NCBI RefSeq assembly: GCF_000182925.2 | Contig: NC_026504.1 | Location: 3,844,001-3,908,000, forward strand | Direction: 5' to 3' | DNA length: 64,000 nucleotides | From: Neurospora crassa OR74A | Taxonomy: Eukaryota > Ascomycota > Sordariomycetes > Sordariales > Sordariaceae | Shown here: positions 12,118 through 25,700 of the stretch, piece by piece | How the letters are laid out: every line of letters starts with the position of its first letter | How positions within the stretch are numbered: position 1 is the first letter of the stretch | Notes under the pieces: model-generated | What the model was told of the DNA's origin: nothing | What the model saw: the letters and a program-made list of their open reading frames with translations, nothing else | The model's database searches: none | Position numbers and translations under genes: made by a program

Positions 12118-15100
12118 CACGATACGTTTCAGTGTCCTTGTCACTCTGCTAGGAGGGAAAGAAAGAAGGATATTAGAACACGATGAAAATGAAGGTTTAA
12201 GCGAAGGAAGCTGATGATAGCGTCTTTTTTTTATTTGGACTTGTTTTGCTCTTTTTTTGGTTTTGGCTGGCTATCACCCAGACTCTCGCAAGCTTTTATC
12301 GCTCACAAGATGCATGCATTCATTCTTAAGGCCACACGCACCACCATCCTTAGCACGATATGAAACACACGCGCATGTTCTAACCACATTTTGCATGCAT
12401 GGATTTTTTCTGCGACGAAACAACGCCTCTGATCCTTTCCCGCATATTTCTCGTCATTCACTATGTCGGCGCTCGATTTGATACCCAACTTTACGGACCC
12501 TGCTCATCAACTGCGAAATCTGAGAAGAGAACAACTTGTCTGTTTAGCGAACAGCAAAGGAATGGAGGAAAGGTATCCCTCATAGAGGTCCCTGTGGTCA
12601 TGGAAGGGAAATACTAGGATATATTTCTCCATAGGTGCAATATATCGATCTGTCTCATAAAACAAAGTGCCAGCCCTCTTCGCCCACAATCCATCCCTCA
12701 ATTATTTCTAGTGTATCATCCTCCCATGGCATCGGGGCTCCTTCTGGTTTTGACCAAAAGTCGCCACTCACTCGTGTCACTCCCTGTGATACCAGGAACG
12801 CAAAAGCTTCACACATCACATACCAATAGTGTTTACCCGAATCGGTGATCTTGCACCCGCGATACAACATGGCGACACAGCACCAACGCACACAATGCGC
12901 CTTCTTACCCGCTTGCCCGCCATGCCAACGACTTACTGTGCACTAATGCCAGCTATTGTACTTATTCGCCACCTCATCAATACCGACACGATACACAGAC
13001 AGCTCCCGTCTTTTACCCCTTACGCTTATTGGGCCTTTTGCTCCGCTCTATGCTCTGTTCTCTGCCCATTAAGCCTCTCAACCGTTGTATCGGTCTCACT
13101 CCCGTAGAATAGTCCCCAAGTCCCATAACGCCTTCGCACCTCTGGTAGATATACTCTCATAGGGAGAAGGCAATCGGCAGACGCTGCGACGTTCGGTAAT
13201 TCCGACAGGAGGTCGTTCCAAGCCCAACCCGCAAGTGAAGGAGGGCCCCGTTGTCTCCGTTTCGTTGGCTCCCCAGTTCCCAAGGCGCCTCTCCTTTATT
13301 GCTTCCATAGTAGGGATTTGTACCTGAGCCACTTTGCCTCAGTCTTGCTTGGATTGGTGTTACACAGAATGATAGAATGAAGCGAGAGAAAGGGGGTGCT
13401 GCTTTGCAGTTGGCGAGTTGGCTCCGAGGAGACGGTTAGCTACACGTGTACAACGCAGTATGTAGTCGTGCTAGTTAGTGCGCGGGTCGGAAACCGGACC
13501 AGCCAGCTGGCAACGCATGGAAGCACAATGTGTTAGACAATCCTTTTGTTCATTCAACTAATGGAATGAGAACAAACTGCGATACATACGTATTAACTCC
13601 ATCACTTGCCCTACTCGGACGGACCCGTTGACCGTTACATTTGAGTCTCCACGTGTCCCGACGGACGAGTCCCGGCTAGTCCAGTCCCTAGGAACCCCAC
13701 CACCAGCCGAGCCCGTCGACTCCATCAAGCCCGTTGAACCCGTCTCCTGCCCGCCAGTCCATCGGAGACCCCGTTTCCTCGGACCCAGCTCCCTGGGCCT
13801 GGGTTTGGGAGGTCTAGGTCTTTTCGCCAGAATTCTCGTAACACATGTAGTTTAATGAAAACGCCAATAAAACTTGATCGCGGGACGAGGCTCTGAGCGA
13901 CGGACGGGTCTGGACTTGTTTAGAGAAGGGACCTGCGCTGTTGTTGGCTGAGCTGTTGGTTGGATGGGCTGATGTATCCCCTGGCATAACATGAATAACA
14001 TGAAGATGACACCAGGTTTTATGGCCCAGAGTGAAATGGATAAATTGAAGAAAAGGGTCAGTGAGTCCACGAACGGCTGCTTAATTCCAGTCTCTGGTCT
14101 ATACGTTGGGAAAAGCTACAGAATAATCGCAAGAGTCAAAATATTAAGAATTCGGATGTTGAACTTGTAAAGTGGGATCGTGCCCACCGCCGAACACCTC
14201 CTGATTCTTTCTTGGCCGCCAAACACCTGGACAGTTTGTAGCTACACACACATACAGGCACACACGCACGCACAAGCGAGGCCATACAACACCGCCTTTT
14301 TGATCAATTCGACTGGCTTTGGTACGGAATTTCTAGTTCTCCACGCTGCGCATTCTTACATAGGTATATATTATAAATACATTATGTCATCTTCACGAAC
14401 ACATTGTGGAAAGACGACCCGAACAGTACCATCCACTGAAAGCTTTCCCGACAACCAGATGACAAGGAGGGCGACAAGGCAGGGTTCATGTTCGCAAGAT
14501 CCCTCGTTGATATCGTACACCGCCCGGCTTGTTGGGTCCGGTTGGCAAGGGCATCTCGTGTTGACCGGGCTCGCTCATCTTGATCCCTTGACTCTAGCAA
14601 AACCTGGTGAGCTCGGCAAGCCTGGTTGTCGGGGATGTGAATGGAGTCAAGGTGGTGGCCTTCCCCTTCCCTTGCTCACCTTGTCGCCCGCTTTCGCTAC
14701 GCTTACATATGACATCCCAGCTGCTTACCTTGGCCAGACTACGTACCAGATGACCGAAGCTTCGGTTATTAATGCTCTGGATCAGGATAAATGACTGAGA
14801 TGATGCCAATACTGAACCCGGACTGTCGGAGCGCGGAGGGGGGCGGGTGGCTAGGAGCTCTCTTTTGGAAAAAGGAAAAAAATGACTTGTCCTTGTCCAT
14901 GACCATGTCAGCCATCGCATCACGGATTGCGAGCGTTTCCCGTAAGAAAGGATGGAGGCAGTAGGATGATCAAATTCGATGTTGGTACTTATCCTGGCGA
15001 CGACCGCCCGTTTCTACCAGTAGTCCTCTGTGGCTTTTCTCGCACCGTTCTGGAAGTCCGTGGAGTTGAAAGCAGTGTGTTTGACTGAAATATACCGTAC

Positions 15101-17205
15101 TAAATGCACAGCTCTTTTACGAGGATGTTGTCGGTGGTCGTTCCGCGCCCACCAGACGTACGCAGCCTCTCCTCTACCGACCGTCTTCGTTATTCCTTCT
15201 TTTCTGGGCAATCCGATGGCCGAATATCACACGCAGTGTTGTCGTGTGACTGGTTTGCGTTAACAAAGCACTGTCCGTTTTGCGTGTTTTAGCGCTTTCA
15301 GCTTTCAGTAGGGTGCTTGCGCAAGAATTGCGCAGATAAAAGTCCGAGACGGAAAACAAACAGACATCTCTGAAATCTCTCACACATCCTTTAATCCACA
15401 TGGCAAGTGGTGGCTGGGTGGGTGGCTTGCTATATGGGACAACCCGACTGGTTGCGTGGCTGAAGCTCTTCCATCACTTCCAGCAGAAAGGGTCACGCAT
15501 GGCTCGACTTTGAGGCGAAACAGTTTCAGCAAAGCACGCAAGAAAAGGTTATGGATCGATGTCTCAAGACTCTCGGGAACAGAGACCGATCGAAAGGGGA
15601 GTGCACGAGTGGTACAGTCATGCAGTGTAACAGAAGTGAAGGTAATAAGCTTCTTGTTGAAGAGTGAGAGTTTAAGGAAACCGACTGCCTACCTCCTCTT
15701 GGTCTGACCTCTGAGACGATCCAACAAACAGGTCTCATGCCCAATATGCGCGGGCAAGATGATCCTCCGTTGTCATCCCCTCAAGCCTCAAGATCACTGG
15801 AGGGTACCCGAGCCAGCGCCTACAAACAAGTAAACAGTGGACCAAACCTTGGCCAGGCCCTTTTACCGCCTCATTGTGGTTTATTATCGTCAATGATCAT
15901 CAGGCATCCCCTCTGCCCTCATGCCGTCTCTCTTTTTATGGTGTCTGCTCGGGCATGTTTGCCTTGATCTACACCATCATCACCTCCTCGTGCCCGTCTC
16001 GGGAAGCTCCTTTCTTTCCCGGACACCTTACCCCTCCTCTTCCCAAACTGTCGGGTATCATGATGTGACTTCACCCGTATTGGTGTAATGTCATGCATCC
16101 CGCCCATTTGGGTCGTTTATCGCAATGCTCGTTTTGTCAACTTCCCCAACACTTACCCCCTGTCTCCATGGGACTTGTGTTTCCCACGCCACTTTTTCTA
16201 TCTCCTTTTTGCTCATCAACTTCCTAATAACACTATTCTTTGATTCTCGCCTCCTTGTTGAACCCCCGTATCTATACGATTGCCTTAGTATTTATTTTTC
16301 ATTGTTTTCGTTTGTCTATGTCCTGGCAACTTGGCGTGCCGTTTCTTCTACGAAACAAGGCTCGACCCCATACGACAGACATATGAGATGCTGAAGTGAA
16401 GAGGAAAAAGGAAGGCTAACCAACATGAGACAAACCACAAATCTTTGAATGACTACCTGACTGGCTAGCTGACCACAGGACCTGCGACACAGTTGATCGT
16501 TTGGAAATCTATACATTCCAGTTCACTTGCACTGTACTGTACGTTAGTACATGCGTCTCTCACACACACCACCCGCTCGCTCGACAGATAGTCACGTAAG
16601 CGACTCCCTCGGTATTGTACCAAAAACAGCGTGGAAAAAGATGGTGCTGTCGGATACGGACATTGGCGCCGAAGGTAGGTATGCACACGTGTGAGGTATG
16701 TAGCGGAACGGCGAGGAAGGGAGCGAGGTGGAGAAATCGAAGACGGAGACGGAGATACAGAAGCGTGATTTCTTGCCAGCACTGCTTTGCTAACGCTGTC
16801 TACGTTCTTTTCCAATCGCAAAACGTGAACGGAGAAAAGTACTGCTGGTAATGCAGTGATTGGTGACACAGAGATACGCCACGCATAAAACTAAACACGA
16901 CGCGACTATCACTGGGAAGAGAATGAAATGGAGACAGGAAAGATCAAGGACGCTGCACGGAAGGGAGTTAATACATCTTGGTTGTTGTGGTGTTATAGAC
17001 GATGGTTGTAGTATAATTCTCCCCACGATGCCAAGGAACTCTCGAAGAGAAGCAAGCCAAAAGTCAGTGACGACAACGAGAAAATTAAGGTCAGGCAGAA
17101 GGCGCCTTGAGTTTCCGTGCCCCGCTAAGTTGATCAGACATCTAGAACCTGGCAGAATTACAGCCCAAAATACAGCGATTTCGCAAAGGCTGAGCCAGCC
17201 ACAGA
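12118..17205. other. Gene-poor 5.1-kb interval
   Basis: Starts with the 3' flank of the cysteine-rich gene and ends with the 3' flank of POL32. Only short, overlapping, compositionally uneven frames are present, none with recognisable motifs. A CA-rich stretch lies near 14244-14278. A C-rich block at about 13620-13830 resembles fungal promoter DNA but no start of a convincing gene follows it. Confidence 0.6.
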
Positions 17206-18736
17206 CTATTTCTTGGAGAAGAACGACATGATGTTGCCCTGCCCCTTGGGCGCAGGCTTCTTCGCTTTCCCGGCCGCCGCGGGTGGCGCCGGGTTCGCAA
17301 CCTTGGGCTTTGGTTTGTCGGCTGGCGGAGCCTCATCCTCGGAGAAGGACTCCCAAGCAGGTTCCTGTATGGTGACTGCGACGACACGTCAGTATCCATG
17401 TGACTATAGTCATGCGGTGGCCGGGTTATCAAGTGTAACTTACCCAGATATCCCTGATCATCCATAATCTGCTTCTTCTTCATCACCCTCCTCTTTCCAC
17501 GCCTCCTTCCATCCCCACTTGTCGTCACGATCTCCTTTTTCTCCTCTTTGGCAACATCAGCCTTGGCGGGTGGCTCCTCAACGGCGGGCTCTTCTTCTTC
17601 CTCTTCCTCTGGGGCGGGAGAATCAGCTGTCTCTTCCATGTCCTCGTCTTCGTCGTCCTCCATCATTCTCCTCAGTTCCTCTTCACGCTCCTTCTTGCTC
17701 TTCCTCGTAGATTGGGCATCCGGTTTTGGCAACGGGACGTCATCGTCATCCTCTCCATCGTCTGACAGGGCAGCAGGCGTCTCCTCGGCAGCGGTTGTAG
17801 ACTTTTCCGACGTCTTGGCCTTCTTGGGCAGGGAAGCGGCCTTGGAGAAGGCTTGCATAATACCAGAAGCGGCGGAGGTATTACGTTTGAGTGATGGCGC
17901 AGGTTTCTTGGTGGTGGCAGTCGGTGCTTCGGGTTCCATAGCCGGTGCAGTGGATTTGCTCTCCTCCTGGGGCTTTGCTGGTGCGGCGGCAGGGGCGGGC
18001 GCTGGCGATGGTTTAGCGGGTGCCGTCTTGGTGGGTGCTGTTTTGGTCTTCGACTCTTGCTTGGCGGGTGCGGCAGCCTTGAGTCCCAGTCCCTTTCTTT
18101 CTCTTCGGCGTACGTGAGAGTTGACGATGGGACGGGGCTGTGGTTTCTTAGCATCATCCTTGATGGCTAGCGCACTTTGAGCGGCATCAACAAGCAGCGT
18201 AAGATCCTTGGCTGGGTGAGGTCCGACGCTGTAAACATGTATCGATGTTATTGTCTCGTACTCTTTGAGGACGTCTGCTAACCGCTCCTCCTGGACCAGT
18301 ACGAGAGTGTATGAGGGCACTTCTTCGTCATCAACCGGGTCCGCGTCGGGAAGCGAAGAAGGCAAGTCGATGTCCATGGCGTTGCCATTTTGATTCTGGA
18401 CAGACTTCTTGATACCGTATAGCATGTAAGTGGCATAGACAGTCCCGGGCTTCTTGCTGCTCTGGGTCTTGTGGAAATCATAGAGCATTCTGTTTGGTGT
18501 AAGTCATTGCTGATTCTTGAATCTTCCGCTCGTTAACTTACTGTTTCGCTACATTTGGATGTACACGCAGGGCCCGACTCAGCAAGCGATAGGTGACCTG
18601 AAGTTTGGTCTCATGTTAGTCGCGGCTCTGCACCTTTGAGCTTCAATGCCATCAACCAGTTGTAATCGGGTGGGTGACCTACCACCTTGTCCTCACTGAG
18701 GATATTCTCGGCCAAGTACGTCTTGTAATCCTCCAT
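17206..18736 (-). CDS. pol32: DNA polymerase delta subunit, Cdc27/Pol32 family
   Basis: Four exons on the minus strand: 18683-18736, 18542-18597, 17444-18489 and 17206-17375, with introns of 85, 52 and 68 nt; 441 residues. The start MEDYKTYLAENILSEDK and the following VTYRLLSRALRVH and KQMLYDFHKTQ segments match the N-terminal winged-helix region of Cdc27/p66/Pol32, which binds the B subunit of polymerase delta. The middle is Lys/Pro/Ala-rich and disordered with strongly acidic runs, as in the family. The C-terminus ends QGNIMSFFSKK, a textbook PCNA-interacting (PIP) box: Gln431, Ile434, Phe437, Phe438. Role: processive lagging-strand synthesis and break-induced replication at the fork. It lies head-to-head with MCD4 (834 bp between start codons). 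A naive single-frame call would miss both the N-terminal exons and the PIP box. Confidence 0.92.
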
Positions 18737-19570
18737 GGCGAGAACAAAACGTTTATTGATCTGAAGACACTACCTTCGTTAGCAGTGATAGCTTGGGCTA
18801 ATCAAAGTCGATGGAGTCAAGGTGGAAGTTATCAAAAGAGCAAACTAAAGCCGATAAATGATTGATGTGTGAGGCGCGTCGTCGACGTGAATTTGCCCGG
18901 CAGGCAAGCCAGCGCTCCCCGCGAAGTCACGTTTAGCGGCTTTGGTTGGTTTCTCGAGTGGCGCCCGTGCGGGGCCCCTGGGTGCCTGGTTCCCGTCTCT
19001 CCGCAGGGGAAGGAGCACCCAAAGCACTACTGTAGGTACCTACCAAGTAGCCGAAACTGACCGACAGACACTCTTGACAGGCTGCCTGACAGTTGGCGTG
19101 CACCCTGACGGGCCACGAGTTTCAGTATTCCGGGGCTGCCATGCGGTGCAGGTACCTCACTGGCTCAACGCCTAGCCTGAACAGCTCCCCCCGTCGTGGT
19201 GGCATTGGCACCATGAATCGCAACTGGAACCTCGAGCTTTACACAGTCCCTTGACTTTTTTTCTTCTTCTATTTTTGGCAGCTGAGCTTTGGTTGATCTT
19301 CTTCCAAGTGCCTTGAGGGCCTCTGTGACCCTTTTCCTTCGCTTCAACCAGCTGTGTTAAACTCCCAAGCTCTGCTTCGCGTCCAGGGCATACCATTGAA
19401 CGAAGCCCCCCCCCCCCCCCTAACTTTGTCGACATCCAACTGCTGCGCCATGATGCGCCCGACTTAATATCCACGATTCGCATATACAACAGAGCTCGAT
19501 ATAGTAATTGTACAATTTACGCATACGTCCATCCTTGAACGGCCATTTTTGGCCTCAAATCGACTTCATC
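18737..19570. promoter_or_regulatory. Divergent promoter region between POL32 and MCD4
   Basis: The 834-bp interval separates the two start codons. On the POL32 side, GCGCGTC at 18874-18880 followed by GTCGACG reads as GACGCG on the POL32 strand, similar to a fungal MluI-box/MBF site. A GTAGGTACCTACC microsatellite-like patch is near 19033. On the MCD4 side there is a run of 15 C at 19406-19420, about 150 bases before the MCD4 ATG. Confidence 0.5.
19406..19420. repeat. Homopolymer of 15 C
   Basis: Uninterrupted poly-C within the upstream region of MCD4. Length may vary between isolates or be affected by sequencing error. Confidence 0.8.
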
Positions 19571-22500
19571 ATGGCGGCCTTTCCACGGTTCAGGTTTCTG
19601 GCCATCGCCGTCATCTTTCACTTCGCCTATATCTTTTCCATCTTCGACATCTATTTTGTCAGTCCCATTGAGACTGGCATGCGCCTATTTAATGTTCAAC
19701 GACCCCCAAATCGCAGTGCGCCAGCGGACCGGCTGGTTCTGTTCGTAGGTAAGTGGGCTACTCCGAGCCTAATGTGTTGCGGCCAAGCGCTAACCACGGT
19801 TTCATTCTTCCAGGAGACGGCTTGCGCGCCGACAAGGCCCTTCAGTCCCACCCTGAACCATATCCCAAATCCGATGCCGATCTGACTCCGAGACCTCTCG
19901 CCCCCTATCTGCGATCAAAGATCTTGGAACAGGGAACCTTTGGTGTCTCCCATACGCGTGTGCCGACCGAATCTCGACCCGGTCATGTTGCCCTCATCGC
20001 CGGTCTGTACGAAGATGTGTCAGCCGTTACGACAGGATGGAAATTGAACCCGGTCAACTTTGACAGCTTGTTCAACCGCAGTCGGCATACGTGGAGCTGG
20101 GGCAGCCCGGATATTCTACCAATGTTCGAGCAGGGAGCTGTCCCGGGGAGGGTTGACGCCTACACGTACGGACACGAGTTCGAGGATTTCTCATCCGACG
20201 CCACCCAGCTCGACCTCTGGGTCTTTGACCATGTAAAGGATTTCTTTGCTGAGGCCCGCAGGAACAAGACGCTTGCTGAGGCGCTTCGCCAAGACAAGAT
20301 TGTCTTCTTTCTGCATCTGCTAGGTTTGGATACTACTGGTCATTCATACCGCCCTTACTCGAAGGAGTACCTCAACAACATCAAGATTGTGGATCAGGGC
20401 GTGAAGGAGGTTGCTGAGCTCTTCCGCGACTTCTACCGCGATGGTAGGACTGCGTTTGTATTTACCGCGGACCACGGCATGAGCGACTGGGGAAGCCATG
20501 GTGATGGTCACCCAGACAACACACGGACCCCCCTGATTGTTTGGGGTTCAGGGGTTGCCAAGCCTCAGTTGTACCCAGGCGAAGTGGCGCCCGGCCATGA
20601 TGAGTACTCTGCAGACTGGAACTTGGACCACGTTAGGAGGCATGATGTCGCTCAGGCTGATGTTGCTGCTCTCATGTCCTACCTTGTTGGCGTTGAGTTT
20701 CCTGCCAACTCGGTCGGCGAACTCCCCCTGTCTTACCTTGCTGCCGACATCAAGGAAAAGGCTGAGGCTTCGCTGGTGAACGTGCAGGGTATTTTGGAGC
20801 AATACCGGGTGAAGGAGGAAAAGAAGAAAGCCACCGAGTTGAAGTATAGGCCGTATCAGCCATTCGGAGAAAACGGCCTGTCCCCAGAACGTCGTGTTGC
20901 CGAGATTCGCCAGCTCATTGACGCTGGTCGGTATGAGGAAGCTATCGAAGAATCAGCTGCCCTTATGAAGGTCGGTCTCGGTGGCTTGAGATATCTCCAG
21001 ACCTACGACTGGCTGTTCCTGAGAGCGCTCATCACCATCGGTTATCTTGGCTGGATCGCCTATGCTCTTACAACAGTCGTTGATTTGCACGTCCTACATG
21101 GTCGTGTGCGACCGTCGAGAACGCTTGGCGGGGGCTTGTTCTTCACATCGGTTCTCGTTGCTCTTTATGCGTCCCTCGTCATTTCAAAGTCACCCCTCAC
21201 TTACTATGTCTATGCCTTCTTCCCGGTCTTTTTCTGGGAGGAAGTTTATGCGCATCGCGAAAGTCTGGCGGCAGGTCGCAAGGAGTTGCTTGGCCATATC
21301 AACTCAGGTGGAAGTGTGGCTTCATTCGTGCTCAACAGCGCGCTTTATGTTGGCGTCATTGAATCGCTTGCCCTGGGCTACATCCACCGCGAGATTCTTT
21401 CCGTTCTCTTCGTGCTGGGTTCCTTCTGGCCTTTCACCCACGGCCTGTCGTTCCTCAAGAAGCATGGGGCGCTGTCTGCCACCTGGTTCCTCGCCTGTAT
21501 CGCCATGAGCACGTTCACGCTCCTCCCGGCGATGAAGGCAGAGAACGTCAATCTCATGTTCGTATACCTACCCCTTAATTGTTGTTTCTCCCACTCACTA
21601 ATTGGTGCGTAGTACTATCGGAGGCGTATTGATGGTCGTCATCGGCCTTCTTTACCTTATCTTCGAGGACTTTGTCCTCGCGGACTTCTCATGGAACGCG
21701 AAGCCTACTTCCAGGAACCACCTCTCCAGGTCACTCGTCGGTATTCAAGTGGGCCTCACTGTACTATCTATCATCATCACTCGCTCCAGTGCCCTTTCGC
21801 TGCAGGCCAAGCAAGGCCTGCCTCGCGGCAATCAAATTATGGGTTGGGTTACTCTTGGTAAGTCCTCGCAATGCCTGCCGCAGCTGGTGACTCTTCTCTA
21901 ACCCAAGCTCAACAATAGTCGCATCACTACTCATGCCCTTGGCCTACCGTTTGCGGCCCAACAACCACTACATGCACCGGATCCTCGTCATCTTCCTCAC
22001 CTGCGCTCCGACATTTGTCATCCTCACCATCTCCTACGAGGGCCTCTTCTACCTCGTCTTCTCCGCTCTTCTCGTGAGCTGGGTTCGCCTCGAACACGCA
22101 GTGCAGAAGTTCACCTCCTCCAAGGCACCACAGACCGCCGCCACCAAGAAGCCAACAACAACCACGGAATCCCACCTCCCCGCTCCCTTCCGCCCTCTCA
22201 CCCTCCACGACGCCCGCGTTGCCCTCTTCTTCTTCATCCTCCTTCAGTCGGCCTTCTTCTCAACCGGCAACGTTGCCTCCGTCTCCTCCTTCTCCCTCGA
22301 TTCGGTTTACCGTCTCATCCCCATTTTCGACCCCTTCTCGCAGGGTGCCATGTTGATCCTCAAGCTGATGATTCCCTTTGCCCTCATCAGCGCCAACCTA
22401 GGCATCTTGAACAAGCGTCTCGGCGTGGCCCCTTCGGCCCTGTTCATGGTGGTCATGGGCATCAGCGACATCTTGACGCTGTACTTCTTTTGGGTGGTCA

Positions 22501-22742
22501 AGGATGAGGGCAGCTGGCTGGAGATTGGAAGCACGATTAGTCACTTTGTCATTGCGAGCTTGTTGTGCGTGTTTGTGAGCGCGTTGGAGCCGGTCAGTGC
22601 GGCGTTTATTGCCGGGGTGGAAGTTGGAGAGGAAAGTGAACTAAAGGAGGAGGGTAAGGTGGCGGAGAAGGTGGTGGAGAAGGTTAATGAGGCTGTTGAG
22701 GGGTTGGTCAGTGGTGGTGATGGTGGTGGTGACGAGAGTTGA
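19571..22742 (+). CDS. mcd4: GPI ethanolamine phosphate transferase 1 (Mcd4)
   Basis: Four exons, 19571-19748, 19814-21557, 21613-21857 and 21919-22742, give 996 residues; introns are 65, 55 and 61 nt. Mcd4 adds phosphoethanolamine to the first mannose of the GPI anchor precursor in the ER lumen. One N-terminal membrane helix (about residues 8-28) is followed by a lumenal alkaline-phosphatase-like domain: VGDGLRADK rebuilt across intron 1, then GVSHTRVPTESRPGHVALI holding the likely catalytic Thr, and the metal-binding DHGMSDWGSHGDGHP. The C-terminal half is a series of hydrophobic helices typical of PigN/Mcd4. The tail is a Glu/Lys- then Gly/Asp-rich extension ending GDES; yeast Mcd4 ends close to its last helix, so the tail looks lineage-specific. 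Intron 2 has an unusual GTTCGT donor, chosen because it restores NLITIGG in frame. Confidence 0.93.
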
Positions 22743-25700
22743 GATAGGGATCGTGTAAAAGGAGCTGAGCTGTTGGTGTATCGATGACATATCATGTTCG
22801 ATACGATGATGCATAGAGGATCAAAAGAAAAGGGGAACCGCCAGCTAGTAGTTGGATAGTATATATATGGTATATACAGCAGATGTGTAACATGATCCTG
22901 GTGTTTCTCCGACACTATGTCCTCCCTTTTTTAGGCATGGCAAATATTTTTTTTTTCTTCTCTCCTTATCTTCATTATGAATTTCCTTCCCGTCTTACTT
23001 CTTTCTTTCCCAACTGTTCTCTTGTCCCATTATCTTTCTCATTCTCATAACACAAAACATATTGAGGTTGAAGTTCATGGTTTCACCAAGCAGCATAATG
23101 ACATCGTTGGACTCGACACCTATGCAGTATCCTACACAACAAATGTCATCCTCCACCTGTCGTTCAACCTTCAGTCAGTGCAGCACATAACGCGCGAGTC
23201 AAAAGTCAAGGCATGGTTGGTTGCGTTGATCTCATGCCTGGTTTACCTAACCATTTAGAATATAATTTGCGTTGTTTGTGTACTAGATTGGGTTGATTAG
23301 AGATGGTTTTCTACCTTGCATCATGGCAGCGTTCTGGCAGGTGCGTCTTACAGTTGCTTTACTTTGCGTCGCTTCATAAGCTATGCAACCACGTCGGTGC
23401 CTAGAGGTACCGTAGAAACTCGGTTAGTTGGCAAAAAGCTAATGCCTGAAAAACCTGGATATCAGGCAGGGTGCTAGCAGATCTGTAGTGCTTGAGTTCG
23501 ACCCTGTGCTTTGGAATGTATGCAAGATAGTGTTGGGCAATATTGTAGAGCCTTCACTAACTGAGCGGACATATGTACAGAAGTATACTGCTTCCTGTGC
23601 TTATTGTCGGGCGCTCAAAGAGGGATGGCTTTTTGCCAACTAACCGAGTTTCTACGGTATATGTGTACCTCTAGGTAGGTAGGTAGGTAGTTTCAACTTA
23701 TGACACCAATACCTTCAGTATGAAAAACCGCGGAAAGACCAGATGAAAGTGGCGTTGGACTGAAGGAATGGAGATGCCAGTCAGAAGGGCAGAGATGACC
23801 CAAGTGTCAGGGGTCCCCCAACCAAACTCCGACGGGATATCGGAATCGGCAGTTTCGCTTAAATCCCGCTGCGTATCCACTACCGGTCGCCCGTCCCCAC
23901 ACTCGGTCGACATTCGGTCGGGGGAGGAAATCCTAGGAAGTCCCGGTCGGCGAGAGGGCGGGGGCAGCTTTTGCTTGTTCTGACCACAAAAGCAGCAGCA
24001 GCAGGGCTCAGGGGTTATATAAACTACGTAGACGAATTCCCACCTCGGGCCAGGGCCTAAAACAAGCAGTGAGGGCATGTGTGGGACTTTGCTGGCAGTT
24101 TTAGATTGTGAAGACCGGGAATCACAATGGGATCCGGGAAGTGGGCGTGGTGGGAACGGCCCGAGCGTCGAATGGGGACGGAAGACGGGAAGACTGGGGG
24201 CCGACAAGATGAGAGACACGGGATCGTTCTGGAGCATCTGTCAGCGAAATAGTATGAGAACTATGTTCATCGTAGCGAGAGTGGACATTGAGGAAAACGC
24301 CGTTTCCTGTCGAACCCAAACGAAGGCCTAGAGAAATCCATCTATGATCCTGTGTCTTTTCACGATGGAAGAGGAGAGGAGCTATAAACGGCCTGTCTTC
24401 TTGCTGCATCCACTGCTCATGGTGTCGTTGTGGCTTGTTGGATAGAGGCCTATGCCAAGATTCACGAAACACTTGTTCTTGTTATGTTAGCTCGCGAGAT
24501 TCGTCAAGTATAGTCGTGTCAAAACAAGCAACGGTACAGTAGGGTAAGTGCGTAAAAGAAAAGGCAACATGGGGCCACGAGGTCACCACGAGGCAAGAGA
24601 CATTGGCGAATTCTGATGTCAATACGTCCTGGATCTCAAGTGACATCCTTGACCCACGATATCGGACCAACAGCAGGAGGTTGCCGTCTTGGTATTGACG
24701 GCAAGAACATGGGGTTAAAAGCAAGGTACCTGTCACGTCGGGTATGTACATAGCAGGGAGTTCAAACAGGTCCCCTTCCTTTTCACATGCAAATAAGAGT
24801 CCCACTGCCCCATCCCTCCCTGCGAAACTGAGGCACGAGACACATCCTGGGGTTGAACAAAAGGAAGACTCGAAACATGTTTGTCTGTCAATGTTAAGAC
24901 AATTGGAAAGTCCTTGAAGGTTGGGCTGGGTGATATGTAATGGGGATCCAGAGCCCCAAAACCGACGGGAGTTCCGCATCGTGTCGGCTGTTCTGTCTCC
25001 GTGTCTGTGCGGGCAATGTACATACATAAGTACATAGCTGAAGGAGTTAAGTGCTGCTTTAGTTCAGACCTGCGGGAACGGCAAGATAGAACGACATCTT
25101 GCGCAGACCAATGTGAAGAAGTGCGGGATTTTCTCCCTTCTGTCGACACACATTAGTAAGAGCCTTTGAAATAGTAGCGTGCAGTCACACAAGAAGAAGT
25201 CAGGACATGAGGTTCGATATGTGCCAAGTTCGGGACAGGTTCATCCGCCCATCGCCTCGAGAGCACCCCCTCCTCGCCAGATCGTTTCGCGCTAGTAGCA
25301 AGCGTGAGTCCGCTCAATCCGGGGATGACACTATGGCAGCGGTAGGCCTGCAATTCCGCCTGTGCTTGGCCGCCTCGCCGCCCAGGTCCTCTGCTGACAG
25401 TGACGGCAATCCAATTGGTACAGGTCGGTAACAGTTACCTTCCATACTACCTTTAGTATGTATGGTAGTCTAGTCCTCCCATCGAACGGAATTGTTCCCG
25501 CTTTCAGACCACGCACCCACCCACCCACCTTCCACTTGCTCCTCCAAAGTCCCTTTCAAGTTCCCCAATCCCCACAGGAAGCGGGCTTCTTCACAAAGAA
25601 AAGCAGAAGACTGGAGAGAGCAAGCGACGGGCCTTGGACAAGGACGAAAAGAACACTTCGTTTTGACGCCCTTGTTCACGATCCCCCTCACTTTCCAACA

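Noticed and set aside
13628-13855. 75-codon Pro-rich frame
   Set aside because: C-rich promoter-like DNA gives Pro-rich frames by composition; no continuation found.
17548-18117. 189-codon Ser/Gly-rich frame opposite POL32
   Set aside because: Complement of the low-complexity acidic and Pro/Ala region of POL32.
22977-23258. 93-codon frame with a hydrophobic start resembling a signal peptide
   Set aside because: AT-rich, unbiased codon use, no cysteine pattern or homology recognised, and it lies just after MCD4; likely chance.
23490-23506. GAGTTCGACCCT resembling a tRNA B box inside the 23.4-kb element
   Set aside because: No A box, acceptor stem or anticodon arm could be drawn around it.
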